Shown here: positions 7,368 to 16,403 of the stretch, piece after piece | Layout: each line of letters opens with the position of its first letter | How positions within the stretch are numbered: position 1 is the first letter of the stretch | Origin: Dysgonomonas sp. 511 | GTDB taxonomy: Bacteria > Bacteroidota > Bacteroidia > Bacteroidales > Dysgonomonadaceae | Direction: 5' to 3' | Assembly: GCF_010501105.1 (NCBI RefSeq) | Contig: NZ_QVMQ01000015.1 | Coordinates: 1 to 64,000, forward strand | DNA: 64,000 bases | Translations under genes and position numbers: made by a program | Notes under the pieces: generated by a model | The model's input: the letters and a program-made list of their open reading frames with translations, nothing else | Told to the model about the DNA's origin: nothing | Database searches by the model: none

Positions 7368-9506
7368 ATGAAGAGGTTTCTATTTATTATTAGCATTTTA
7401 ATTATGGTTTATTCTTGTAATACCACAAGCACGAAGGATGATAATCCTTTCTTCTCGGATTATACGACGCCTAACGGTGTTCCTCCTTTCGACAAAATAA
7501 AAGCGGAGCATTTCATGCCTGCAATAGAGGAAGCGATGAAGGTACACAATGCCGAAATTGATTCTATTGTAAACAACCCCGAAGTTGCTACATTCGAAAA
7601 TACGATAGTGGCTCTCGACGAATCGGGCAGGATGCTAGGCCGGGTGACCGCCGCCCTTTCGGTAATGACCGGAACAATGTCTGACTCTGTTTACCAAGGC
7701 ATCGAAAAACAAATGACCCCGATGCTTACTGAGCATTACGACAACATCAACTTCAACGAAAAACTGTTCGAACGCATCAAGGCTGTAAACGACGACACTG
7801 TAAACGTGGCAAAACTGACTACTGAGCAAAAGATGCTTTTGGACAAAAAATATAAAGCATTTGTGCGTTCGGGTATCTTGCTCGACGGGTCGAAACAAGC
7901 CCGCCTGCGCGAGATCAACAAAGAACTGAGCGAGGCAAGCCTTACTTTCAGCCAAAACGTAATGAAAGAGACAGACAACTACGAGTTGGTTGTAGACAAG
8001 AAAGAAGACCTTGCCGGATTGCCGGAAGGACTGATTGCCTCAGCTGCTAAAACAGCCAGCGCAAAAGGCATGGAAGGCAAATGGGTGTTCGGGTTGAATA
8101 AGACAAGCTGGGAACCATTCCTCCAATATGCAGACAACCGCGACCTCCGCGAAAAGCTATACAAGGCTATGTATATGCGCGGCGACAATGACAACGAGTT
8201 CGACAATAAAGAAAGCATCAAAAAGATAGCCAGCCTGAGACTCGAAAAAGCAAACCTGCTGGGCTATAATACCCATGCCGATTACGTATTGGAACAAACA
8301 ATGGCAAAAACTCCTGCCAATGTGATGAACCTGCTCAACAGTATATGGAAATATGCCCTGCCTCAAGCTAAAAAAGAACTGGCCGAACTGCAAGCCATAG
8401 CCGACAAGGAAGGAAAGAACATCAAAATAGAATCTTGGGACTGGTGGTACTATGCCGAAAAACTACGTAAAGAGAAATATGCTCTGGATGAGGAAGCTCT
8501 GAAACCATACTTCAAAGCCGACAATGTGCGCGAAGGCGTATTCGCTGTTGCAAACAAACTGTATGGCATCACATTCAAGCAAAGAGAAGACATCCCTGTT
8601 TATCAGCAAGACGTAAAAGCCTACGAAGTGAGCGATGCCGATGGTTCTCTTATTGGAATTATCTATTTCGACGATTTCGCACGCCAGGGCAAACGTCCGG
8701 GAGCATGGATGAGCAGCTTCCGCAAACAGGAAGTTTTCAAAGGCGAGGCTGTACACCCTATTATCTACAATGTAGGAAACTACAATCCTCCTACCGACGG
8801 CAAGCCTGCATTGCTTACAATAGACCAGGTAGAGACTATGTTCCACGAATTTGGACACGGGCTGCACGGGCTATTATCGAAATGCAACTACTACGGACTA
8901 TCGGGCACAGCCGTTTCGCGCGACTTTGTAGAGCTTCCTTCGCAAGTGATGGAACACTGGGCATTCGAACCGGAAGTGCTGAAAATGTATGCAAAACATT
9001 ACGATACAGGCGCCGTTATACCTGACGAGCTAATCAAAAAAATACAGAATACCGGGTATTTCAACCAAGGATTCCGCACTACCGAGCTTGTTGCTGCGGC
9101 CATCCTCGATATGAACTGGTACTCAATGACCAGCGACAACAATACTAAGAATGCCGAAGGACTGAAAAACCTGGATGTACGCAAATTTGAAGCAGACGCG
9201 ATGAACAAGATCGGCTTGATATCCGAAATCATCCCACGCTACCGAAGTACATACTTCCAGCATATCTTTAGTGGAGGTTATTCAGCAGGATATTACAGCT
9301 ACCTGTGGTCTGAGGTGTTGGATTCCGATGCATTCCAGGCTTTTGTAGAAAAAGGAAATATCTTCGATCAGGAGACCGCCAAATCGTTCCGCGAGAATGT
9401 ATTGTCGAAAGGCGGTAGCGAAGAACCAATGACACTATACAAAAAATTCAGAGGTGCAGAGCCTAACCCTGAATACCTGTTGAAAAACAGAGGATTTGTA
9501 AAATAA
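7368..9506 (+). CDS. dcp: M3 family peptidyl-dipeptidase, lipoprotein
   Basis: Zinc metallopeptidase of the thimet/Dcp family, 712 residues. The catalytic motif HEFGHGLHG is near residue 490, with the expected downstream glutamate region (FVELPSQVMEHW). The N-terminus is a lipoprotein signal with lipobox MVYSC (Cys17), so the enzyme is probably anchored in the envelope and degrades oligopeptides outside the cytoplasm; E. coli Dcp is not a lipoprotein. The protein is full length. It appears monocistronic, with its own promoter and an AT-rich inverted repeat after the stop (about 9507-9580). Confidence 0.92.
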   Translation: MKRFLFIISILIMVYSCNTTSTKDDNPFFSDYTTPNGVPPFDKIKAEHFMPAIEEAMKVHNAEIDSIVNNPEVATFENTIVALDESGRMLGRVTAALSVMTGTMSDSVYQGIEKQMTPMLTEHYDNINFNEKLFERIKAVNDDTVNVAKLTTEQKMLLDKKYKAFVRSGILLDGSKQARLREINKELSEASLTFSQNVMKETDNYELVVDKKEDLAGLPEGLIASAAKTASAKGMEGKWVFGLNKTSWEPFLQYADNRDLREKLYKAMYMRGDNDNEFDNKESIKKIASLRLEKANLLGYNTHADYVLEQTMAKTPANVMNLLNSIWKYALPQAKKELAELQAIADKEGKNIKIESWDWWYYAEKLRKEKYALDEEALKPYFKADNVREGVFAVANKLYGITFKQREDIPVYQQDVKAYEVSDADGSLIGIIYFDDFARQGKRPGAWMSSFRKQEVFKGEAVHPIIYNVGNYNPPTDGKPALLTIDQVETMFHEFGHGLHGLLSKCNYYGLSGTAVSRDFVELPSQVMEHWAFEPEVLKMYAKHYDTGAVIPDELIKKIQNTGYFNQGFRTTELVAAAILDMNWYSMTSDNNTKNAEGLKNLDVRKFEADAMNKIGLISEIIPRYRSTYFQHIFSGGYSAGYYSYLWSEVLDSDAFQAFVEKGNIFDQETAKSFRENVLSKGGSEEPMTLYKKFRGAEPNPEYLLKNRGFVK

Positions 9507-9586
9507 TGAAGAGTTAAAAATTAGAAAGGTCAATAAAAGAATCACCATTCTTAATTCTTCATTTTAATTTCTAACTGATTTTTTCA

Positions 9587-9594
9587 TATCTTTG
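9587..9594 (+). promoter_or_regulatory. promoter -7 box of efp
   Basis: TATCTTTG, a perfect TAnnTTTG match, 37 bases before the efp start. Confidence 0.65.
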
Positions 9595-9630
9595 CGGCTC
9601 AGAATTTTAACCAATTATAAAATATAATTA

Positions 9631-10197
9631 ATGGCAACTACAGCAGATATAAGAAACGGAATGTGCATCGACATAGATGGGCAATACTTTGTTATTATCG
9701 AATTTCTACATGTAAAACCGGGTAAAGGCGCAGCTTTCGTACGCACAAAAATGAGGAGCGTAACCACAGGCCGCGTACTGGAAAGGACTTTCAATGCCGG
9801 TGTAAAACTGGATGAAGTACGTATCGAAAAACGTCCTTACCAATTCCTTTATCAGGATGATATGGGATATAATTTCATGAATACCGAAACATTCGAACAA
9901 ATCTCTATACCCGGAGATTCGATCGACGGCGTTGCTTTCCTCAAAGAAGGCGATATGGTAGAAGTGCAGGTTCATGCAGAAACAGAAACCGTATTGACTG
10001 CCGAAATGCCTCAAAACGTTATTCTCGAAGTTACTTATACTGAACCGGGAATGAAAGGCGATACTGCAACCAACACCCTAAAGCCTGCAACAGTAGAAAC
10101 AGGCGCCGAAGTGCGTGTACCTTTGTTTATCAACGAAGGCGACAAAATCAAAATCAGCACAAAAGACGGTTCGTATGTAGAACGTGTGAAAGGATAA
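9631..10197 (+). CDS. efp: elongation factor P
   Basis: EF-P binds the ribosome between the P and E sites and relieves stalling at consecutive prolines. At 188 residues it has the normal length and the three OB-like domains: KOW-like N-terminal domain, a central domain (about 65-125) and a C-terminal S1-like domain ending in [12 protein letters not shown]. The loop KPGKGAA carries Lys32 at the position that is modified, or left bare, in other EF-Ps. No modification gene (epmA, epmB, earP) lies nearby. It ends in a strong terminator at 10219-10249. Confidence 0.96.
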   Translation: MATTADIRNGMCIDIDGQYFVIIEFLHVKPGKGAAFVRTKMRSVTTGRVLERTFNAGVKLDEVRIEKRPYQFLYQDDMGYNFMNTETFEQISIPGDSIDGVAFLKEGDMVEVQVHAETETVLTAEMPQNVILEVTYTEPGMKGDTATNTLKPATVETGAEVRVPLFINEGDKIKISTKDGSYVERVKG

Positions 10198-10218
10198 ATA
10201 TTAATTATTTATATAAGT

Positions 10219-10249
10219 AAAAAGGATTTGCGATGCAAATCCTTTTTTT
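10219..10249. terminator. bidirectional terminator between efp and a small minus-strand ORF
   Basis: A 13-bp perfect stem (AAAAAGGATTTGC with its complement) closes a three-base loop and ends in T7. The mirrored A-run makes it usable from the minus strand as well, where it overlaps the stop of the 43-residue ORF at 10248-10379. Confidence 0.85.
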
Positions 10250-10379
10250 ATTTGTGTATCCCAATGATAACGCCATTTTCGACCATTTCACTCACCTCCT
10301 GCCCACAATTGCAACACTTAAGATCAGTATATGTGAGGTCTTTGTTTGTGTAGCTTCTCGACCCGAATAAAATAAGCAT
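10248..10379 (-). CDS. 43-residue half zinc-ribbon protein, possibly truncated
   Basis: Open frame of 43 codons. It begins MLILFGSRSYTNKD and reaches KCCNCGQE, giving a CxxC knuckle at residues 22-25. This matches the N-terminal layout of small zinc-ribbon membrane proteins, where a second CxxC and a membrane segment normally follow. Here translation stops after GIHK, at the terminator shared with efp. Either the gene is a decayed remnant or a single-knuckle micropeptide is made. No Shine-Dalgarno site is visible; a TATCTTCG box (one mismatch) lies upstream on the minus strand. Confidence 0.45.
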   Translation of the reverse strand: MLILFGSRSYTNKDLTYTDLKCCNCGQEVSEMVENGVIIGIHK

Positions 10380-10474
10380 AGTATAAATCAGTTGAGTTAA
10401 GTCTTTAACTGATGCGAAGATAGCAAAAATTGGGAAATGTGAATATTATCGTTCACTTATTACAAAAAAATAGG

Positions 10475-10482
10475 TAAATTTG
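10475..10482 (+). promoter_or_regulatory. promoter -7 box of manA
   Basis: TAAATTTG, a perfect TAnnTTTG match, 32 bases before the manA start. Confidence 0.6.
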
Positions 10483-10513
10483 TATCTCTGAAAAATATTA
10501 AAATCAATAATCA

Positions 10514-11488
10514 ATGAAACTATATCCGTTAAAGTTTAACCCCATCCTCAAAACCATTATCTGGGGAGGAAATGAAATATCTAAATTCAAAGGAATCAGC
10601 CCTATACAAGAAGGAGTTGGCGAAAGCTGGGAAATATCGAGCGTAGATGGCAATGTATCTGTTATAGCCAACGGCGAACTCGAAGGAAAAGACCTCACCG
10701 AAGTAATTACCACATATAAAGAACAACTGGTAGGAAAACATAATTTCGAAACTTTCGGCACTACATTCCCTTTGCTTATAAAATTTATCGACGCCCGCGA
10801 CAACCTCTCCATACAGGTGCACCCCGACGACGAACTGGCTAAAGATAGGCATAACTCATTCGGAAAAACCGAAATGTGGTATGTTATAAACGCAGCCCCG
10901 GGAGCTTTCCTGTATTCAGGTTTCCAAAAACAGATGAATCCCGAATCGTATGTCAAAAGTATAGACGACAATACTTTCGTAGATTATCTGGCAAAGCACG
11001 ATGTAAAGAAAGGCGATGTATTCTTCCTGCCCGCCGGACGTGTACACGCCATAGGCGCAGGCACATTCATAGCCGAAATACAGCAAACATCGAATATCAC
11101 ATACCGCATCTACGACTACAAACGTACTGATGCGAACGGCAACGAACGCGAATTGCATACCGAACTGGCTAAAGACGCCATCGACTTCGATCTGTACGAC
11201 GATTACAAAACATCGTACACCCGCAAGGAGAACCAGGCAGTAGAACTGGAGTCGTGCCGTTATTTCACGACCAATCTGCTGGAAGTAACTAAAGATATAT
11301 CAAGGGATTATTCTGAAATAGATTCGTTCGTTGCATATATCTGCATGGGAGGCGAATGCAATATCCGCGACAATAAAGGCAACGACTTGAATATTAAGCA
11401 AGGCGAATCGGTACTTATCCCTGCCGACACCCAGTCGGTAAGCATAAGCCCACAGGGCGATGTCCTTCTTCTTGAGACTTACGTATAA
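10514..11488 (+). CDS. manA: mannose-6-phosphate isomerase, class I
   Basis: Cytosolic zinc enzyme that interconverts mannose 6-phosphate and fructose 6-phosphate, feeding GDP-mannose and fucose synthesis or mannose catabolism. At 324 residues it is the short Firmicutes/Bacteroidetes type. Metal-site residues lie in QVHPDDELA (about 97-105) and GKTEMWYV; the downstream histidine is in GRVHAIGAG (about 175), followed by EIQQTSNITYRIYDY. The C-terminal half is a cupin-like barrel. It appears monocistronic, with a promoter box at 10475 and a probable terminator near 11510-11560. Confidence 0.93.
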   Translation: MKLYPLKFNPILKTIIWGGNEISKFKGISPIQEGVGESWEISSVDGNVSVIANGELEGKDLTEVITTYKEQLVGKHNFETFGTTFPLLIKFIDARDNLSIQVHPDDELAKDRHNSFGKTEMWYVINAAPGAFLYSGFQKQMNPESYVKSIDDNTFVDYLAKHDVKKGDVFFLPAGRVHAIGAGTFIAEIQQTSNITYRIYDYKRTDANGNERELHTELAKDAIDFDLYDDYKTSYTRKENQAVELESCRYFTTNLLEVTKDISRDYSEIDSFVAYICMGGECNIRDNKGNDLNIKQGESVLIPADTQSVSISPQGDVLLLETYV

Positions 11489-11509
11489 TATTGAACTGAA
11501 GATATAAAC

Positions 11510-11560
11510 GATTACCACGATTTTTCTTTTCATAGAAAAGGTAGTGGTTTTCGTTTTTTT
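11510..11560 (+). terminator. probable terminator of manA
   Basis: An imperfect stem (ACCAC with GTGGT plus T-rich/A-rich arms) is followed by TTTTCGTTTTTTT. It ends 10 bases before the hemH start, so hemH must have its own promoter or depend on read-through. Confidence 0.5.
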
Positions 11561-11569
11561 ACAGAAGAC

Positions 11570-12529
11570 ATGAAAGGTATTCTACTGATAAATACGGGAA
11601 GCCCGGCTACGTGCAACAGGCAGGATGTGAAGTGTTTCATCCGGTCTATGTTGTCAGACCCTTATGTGATGACGGTTGCCGACTGGTTTCGTCCCATTCT
11701 TGTCAATGGCATTATAATACCTCTCAGGCAATTCAGTTCTACAAGGCATTACCAGCAGATATGGAACCCGCACTTCAAGAGTTCCCCTTTATTGCACTAT
11801 GCAAAAAACCTGGCATCCAAACTGGAAACCCTCACCGAAATGCCCACCGAAGTAGCCATGCGCTATGGCGAACCGAGTGTACAGGCTGCTTTTGAGCGTT
11901 TATTGGCAAAAGACAAAAGGTTGCACGAAGTAATAGTATTGCCGTTATTCCCCCAGTATGCAGATTCGTCGTACCAAACGGTAGTCGATCATGTAGGAAA
12001 AGTATTCTTCAAACAGCCCTACCCTTTCCGGCTGAAATTTATAGAACCATACTTCAACCATCCCGCTTACATTAAGTCGTTGGCAGAAAGCATCCGCCCA
12101 TATCTCGAACAAGGGATCGACAAGCTGATTTTCACATTCCATAGCCTGCCGCTCAGCCATGTAGAAAAGGGTTGGGAAAAAGGGCGCGATTTCGACTATG
12201 TCTTCCAGACCAAAGAAACGGTCCGCCTTGTGCTTCGCGAATTGGAACTGAACACCAACAAAACACGGCTGGTATATCATTCGGCAATGGGAAGCAACTG
12301 GCTCAAACCCGACCTAGACTCTACTATCACAGAACTGGCAAAAGACGGGGTGAAAAAAGTAGCAGTAATAGCACCCGGATTTGCCGCCGACAACTTGGAG
12401 ACGCTTTATGACATCAGTATAAAAAGCCGGAAACTGTTTTTGAAAGAAGGCGGACAATCATTCCATTACATACCCTGCCTCAACGACAATGACAGTTGGG
12501 TGAAGGACATAGCCAAAATAATCTTGTAA
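11570..12529 (+). CDS. hemH: ferrochelatase
   Basis: Inserts Fe2+ into protoporphyrin IX, the last step of classical haem synthesis. Of 319 residues: N-terminal KGILLINTGSP, the active-site FTFHSLPLSH with the catalytic histidine near residue 192, and PGFAADNLETLYDI near residue 270 carrying the conserved glutamate. No other haem gene is in view. Many Bacteroidales lack full haem synthesis and use ferrochelatase to process imported tetrapyrroles, so the source of its porphyrin here is open. A glycosyltransferase gene follows after only 4 bp. Confidence 0.93.
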   Translation: MKGILLINTGSPATCNRQDVKCFIRSMLSDPYVMTVADWFRPILVNGIIIPLRQFSSTRHYQQIWNPHFKSSPLLHYAKNLASKLETLTEMPTEVAMRYGEPSVQAAFERLLAKDKRLHEVIVLPLFPQYADSSYQTVVDHVGKVFFKQPYPFRLKFIEPYFNHPAYIKSLAESIRPYLEQGIDKLIFTFHSLPLSHVEKGWEKGRDFDYVFQTKETVRLVLRELELNTNKTRLVYHSAMGSNWLKPDLDSTITELAKDGVKKVAVIAPGFAADNLETLYDISIKSRKLFLKEGGQSFHYIPCLNDNDSWVKDIAKIIL

Positions 12530-12533
12530 AAAA

Positions 12534-13691
12534 ATGAAGCGTATCTTATTTTTCAACGACAGCATGACAATGGGAGGGACAGAAGTCCTTCTTGTAGACC
12601 TGCTCAACAGTCTGAAACAGAAGAAATGTGAAATTACGCTATTACTCCCCCACCCTTCCGACAAGGATATCCTATTGAAGAAATTATCTGCCGGCATTGC
12701 TGTTAAATATTTGTCTCCATCTGCCGGCTCTCACCTAAAAAAAAAGGCAGAAGAAAACCTGATGATTTTCTTCCCCCGTTTATTCCTGCTTTTGAAAAAA
12801 GAATTGAAACAATCTGATTACGACCTGATTGTTTGCTTCAAAGAATCATTTTTCGCACGCATATTTTCTATAATGGATTTGCCCAAAATACTTTGGATAC
12901 ATAATATATTATATAAAAGAAAATATGAGGAAACGTCATTCAAAGAAAAGATTTCTGTATGGTTAAACAAAAAGCAGCTAAAGGCTACACAGCACTCCTA
13001 CAACAAATTCGATACGGTCGTTTGTGTATCCGAAGCTGCAAAAGATGCCTATATCAACATCTTGCACAATGGGAACATCCCTCAACAAGACATACGGGTG
13101 ATTTACAATGCCATAGACTTCTCTAAAATAATAGAATTGTCGAAATCGCCAATCGAAAACCTGCCACAAGACCAAACCAGTCTTGCCCTCATCACACGCA
13201 ACTCGCCCGAAAAACGGATAGACAGGCTTATATACGCCTCGGCCAAGCTGAAAGATGAGGGGTACAACTTTAGAGTATATATAATAGGAGACATCGACGA
13301 CGAATATCTCCGCAGCCAGATAAAGGACAACAACCTGCAAGAAACAATAATACCCAAAGGACGGCTCGACAACCCCTTCCCCTATATACTGCAAGCTAAA
13401 TGGTCGCTATGTATATCCGAACGGGAGAGCTTCTCTCTTTCGCTACTCGAATCCATGGTACTGAACACACCTGTGATAACTACCGATTGCGGAGGCCCTC
13501 GCGAAATAGTAGACGATGGGAGATATGGCATCTTGGTAGAAAACAGTTCGCAAGGAGTATATAACGGCATAAAGATGGTATTGGACAATCCCTCGCTCCA
13601 TATGCAGTACAGCGCCGGGTTAAACAACGCCGCATCCCGCTTCGAATACGGGAAATGGCTAAAAAATATCTATAATCTGCTGGATATATGA
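12534..13691 (+). CDS. family 4-like glycosyltransferase
   Basis: GT-B fold glycosyltransferase of 385 residues, probably cytosolic and membrane-associated. The N-terminal acceptor domain starts with SMTMGGTEVLLVDLLN. The C-terminal nucleotide-sugar domain runs from about residue 215 (RNSPEKRIDRLI) to SERESFSLSLLESM and TTDCGGPREIV (about 295-325), the usual GT4 donor-binding region with its ExxxxxxxE pair. It starts 4 bp after hemH and is probably co-transcribed with it. No polysaccharide cluster surrounds it, so donor and acceptor are unknown. Confidence 0.85.
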   Translation: MKRILFFNDSMTMGGTEVLLVDLLNSLKQKKCEITLLLPHPSDKDILLKKLSAGIAVKYLSPSAGSHLKKKAEENLMIFFPRLFLLLKKELKQSDYDLIVCFKESFFARIFSIMDLPKILWIHNILYKRKYEETSFKEKISVWLNKKQLKATQHSYNKFDTVVCVSEAAKDAYINILHNGNIPQQDIRVIYNAIDFSKIIELSKSPIENLPQDQTSLALITRNSPEKRIDRLIYASAKLKDEGYNFRVYIIGDIDDEYLRSQIKDNNLQETIIPKGRLDNPFPYILQAKWSLCISERESFSLSLLESMVLNTPVITTDCGGPREIVDDGRYGILVENSSQGVYNGIKMVLDNPSLHMQYSAGLNNAASRFEYGKWLKNIYNLLDI

Positions 13692-13825
13692 CCTAAAGAC
13701 ATGAGCAAAACTTATTAACAATAATACGGACTTTTCAACATTAAAAGCAATGTTTAGCATATTTAACATCCACTTCCTGTTTTTTATTATTTAATTTGTC
13801 GTCTCAAAAATTTACAAAAAACTAT

Positions 13826-14590
13826 ATGGGTAAAATAATCGCTTTGGCCAACCAAAAGGGAGGCGTAGGAAAAACAACTACAACAATCAATTTAGCCGCT
13901 TCACTGGCAGCATTAGAGAAAAAAGTACTTGTAGTAGACGCCGATCCTCAGGCAAATGCGTCTTCGGGATTGGGTATCGACATCAAGAAGGTAAACAAAA
14001 CGATATACGAATGCCTTATCGGGACTGCTTCGCCAAAAGAAGCCATTATCAAAACCGAGATAGACAGGCTCGAAGTGCTTCCTTCTCATATCAACCTTGT
14101 AGGAGCAGAACTGGAAATGCTCAATATAGAAAACCGCGAAAAGCAAATGGCTGAGGTACTTGTGCCATTGAAAGAGGATTATGACTTTATCCTTATAGAC
14201 TGCTCGCCTTCGCTGGGACTGATAACAGTAAACGCCCTTACAGCCGCCGACTCCATTATCATACCTGTGCAATGCGAATACTTTGCACTCGAAGGAATCA
14301 GCAAACTACTGAATACCATAAAAATAATAAAGAATAAGCTAAACCCTATCCTCGAAATAGAAGGCTTCCTGCTCACAATGTACGATGCACGCCTCCGTCT
14401 GGCAAACCAAATATACGAAGAAGTAAAAAGCCATTTCCAGGATTTGGTATTTACTACAGTTATCCAGCGGAATGTGAAGCTGAGCGAATCGCAAAGTTTT
14501 GCACAGCCCGTATTGCTTTACGATGCCGCATCGAAAGGATCGCACAACCACATACAACTGGCAAAAGAACTAATAGAGAAAAATTCGTAA
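13826..14590 (+). CDS. parA: chromosome-partitioning ATPase ParA (Soj)
   Basis: Deviant Walker-A ATPase that works with ParB and parS sites to segregate newly replicated origins. KGGVGKTTT lies at about residues 10-18, the second lysine/aspartate block VDADPQANASSG near 38, and DCSPSLG near 124. I use the ATG at 13826 (254 residues); a TTG at 13796 would add ten unconserved residues. parB follows after 47 bp. The short length, without an N-terminal helix-turn-helix, marks a chromosomal Soj rather than a plasmid type Ia ParA. Confidence 0.95.
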   Translation: MGKIIALANQKGGVGKTTTTINLAASLAALEKKVLVVDADPQANASSGLGIDIKKVNKTIYECLIGTASPKEAIIKTEIDRLEVLPSHINLVGAELEMLNIENREKQMAEVLVPLKEDYDFILIDCSPSLGLITVNALTAADSIIIPVQCEYFALEGISKLLNTIKIIKNKLNPILEIEGFLLTMYDARLRLANQIYEEVKSHFQDLVFTTVIQRNVKLSESQSFAQPVLLYDAASKGSHNHIQLAKELIEKNS

Positions 14591-14595
14591 CTTTG
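14588..14595 (+). promoter_or_regulatory. internal promoter -7 box of parB
   Basis: TAACTTTG, a perfect TAnnTTTG match that overlaps the parA stop codon, about 43 bases before parB. It would let parB be expressed apart from parA. No TTG -33 element is evident. Confidence 0.45.
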
Positions 14596-14637
14596 CAACC
14601 CACCGTTTCAAAGTAAAACAAATAGAACAAAAGATAT

Positions 14638-15546
14638 ATGGCTAAAAAAATGGTTTTAGGAAGGGGGCTTGATGCCCTTATTACCATTGATGAAGTAAAA
14701 ACAGAAGGCTCATCTTCCATCAACGAAATAGAATTATCGAAGATAAAGGCTAATCCCGGTCAGCCAAGGCACGTATTCGACGAAGAAGCCTTGCAGGAGC
14801 TTGCCACATCTATCAGGCAGATAGGTGTCATCCAACCTATAACTCTGCGTCAGGTAGCCGACGACGAATACCAGATCATCGCCGGAGAACGCCGTTACAG
14901 GGCTTCGCAGATTGCAGGACTGACCTCTATTCCTGCATATGTAAAAACAGCCAAAGACGAAACCGTGATGGAAATGGCGTTGATAGAAAACATTCAGCGC
15001 GAAGACCTTAATGCCATAGAAATAGCCTTAGCCTATCAAAACCTGATAGAAACATACAACCTTACCCAGGAACAACTCAGCGAACGCGTAGGCAAAAAAC
15101 GCACGACCATTGCCAATTACCTACGCCTGCTCAAGCTCCCTGCCGAAATACAAATGGGACTGAGAGACAAAAAGATAGATATGGCGCATGCACGCACCAT
15201 TGTCACTCTGGAAGATGCTCCTGCCCAACTCGAAGTTTACGAACTGATACTGGAAGAAGGACTTTCTGTCCGCAAAGTTGAGGAATACGTACGTGCCATA
15301 AGCCGTGGCGAAAAGCTTGAAGACCTGCTCAAAGAAGAAAAAGCAGTAGAAACCGTAAAGAAATCGGGAGTAAAAAAAGCTACGCCTCAGGAGTTTGAAT
15401 TACTGAAAAGCCACCTATCCAAATTCTTCTCTACAAAGGTACAAATGACCTGCAACGAAGGAGGAAAAGGCAAAATAAGCATTCCGTTCAAATCGGAAGA
15501 AGAATTAGAGAGAATAATTGCTATCTTTGACCAGTTGAAAAAATAA
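14638..15546 (+). CDS. parB: chromosome-partitioning protein ParB (Spo0J)
   Basis: CTPase-clamp DNA-binding protein of 302 residues. The N-terminal ParB/sulfiredoxin domain shows NPGQPRHVFDEEAL (about 39), GVIQPITLR and GERRYRAS (about 83-90), the CTP-binding block. The central helix-turn-helix is TQEQLSERVGKKRTTIANYL (about 142-161). The C-terminal dimerisation domain follows about residue 240. It pairs with ParA immediately upstream. No parS site was located by eye in this window, so the distance to the origin cannot be judged. Confidence 0.95.
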   Translation: MAKKMVLGRGLDALITIDEVKTEGSSSINEIELSKIKANPGQPRHVFDEEALQELATSIRQIGVIQPITLRQVADDEYQIIAGERRYRASQIAGLTSIPAYVKTAKDETVMEMALIENIQREDLNAIEIALAYQNLIETYNLTQEQLSERVGKKRTTIANYLRLLKLPAEIQMGLRDKKIDMAHARTIVTLEDAPAQLEVYELILEEGLSVRKVEEYVRAISRGEKLEDLLKEEKAVETVKKSGVKKATPQEFELLKSHLSKFFSTKVQMTCNEGGKGKISIPFKSEEELERIIAIFDQLKK

Positions 15547-15574
15547 TAGGAAAAGTTTTTCGTATATAAATATT

Positions 15575-16261
15575 ATGAGGAGAAAGTTTGCAATTTGTCT
15601 GTGGTTCTTTTTGGGTAGTATATTTACAATGTTACATGCCCAGAAACCAGAGAAAATAAATACACAAGACTCCGTTCCTCCTGTTTCGGCCTCTGCCGAT
15701 ACTATAACTCGCCTACAGATGGAAAAGCCTGTACTTATTCAGGATTCAACCATCACGATTACTTTAGGCAAAAAAGAATTTAAGCCCGACTCCAAAAAGG
15801 CTGTAATCTATTCAGCCATATTCCCGGGATTGGGACAAATATACAACCGCAAATACTGGAAACTGCCCATCATCTACGGAGGGGCCTTAGGGCTTACATA
15901 TGCCATTACTTGGAACGGGCGCATGTTTTCGGATTACAACGATGCGTACAGAGACCTTGTTACCAATAGCGGAAAAAGCTACCTGGATTTCATTAGCGAC
16001 GAAGACAAGATCAACTCCAACAGGGATTATTATACATCGCTATTCAAAAGCAGAAGAGACTACTTCCGCCGCAACAGGGATTTGGCGATCATCATAGCAG
16101 TAGGCGTTTACGCGCTGTGTATGATAGATGCCTATGTAGACGCCCAGTTATACGATTTCGATATGTCTCCCGACCTCTCGATGAGAGTTGTCCCTGTCAT
16201 AACAATGCCTACCTCCTATTCCTCCACTTCGTTTGGAATACAGTGCTCTATATTTTTTTAA
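15575..16261 (+). CDS. DUF5683 domain membrane protein
   Basis: A 228-residue protein with an N-terminal signal peptide (about 1-22, ending MLHAQ) and the DUF5683 core: SAIFPGLGQIYNRKYWKLP at about 85-103, membrane segments near 105-120 and 178-195, and NGRMFSDYNDAYRD between them. Its function is unknown. In Bacteroidetes this gene typically sits between parB and a LysM lytic transglycosylase, as here, which suggests a conserved link between chromosome partition and the cell envelope. That link is inference. Confidence 0.85.
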   Translation: MRRKFAICLWFFLGSIFTMLHAQKPEKINTQDSVPPVSASADTITRLQMEKPVLIQDSTITITLGKKEFKPDSKKAVIYSAIFPGLGQIYNRKYWKLPIIYGGALGLTYAITWNGRMFSDYNDAYRDLVTNSGKSYLDFISDEDKINSNRDYYTSLFKSRRDYFRRNRDLAIIIAVGVYALCMIDAYVDAQLYDFDMSPDLSMRVVPVITMPTSYSSTSFGIQCSIFF

Positions 16262-16403
16262 CATACTATTATCTGTAATTTCGACAAAAGCTCTGTATCT
16301 TTATTTTCTATTTAGAGATATAATCCATTATTTATTAAGGCTGTGCCGTAAACTCTGTCAGTTGCAATTTGATGGATACATTTTTTGTACTTAATAAAAC
16401 CCT

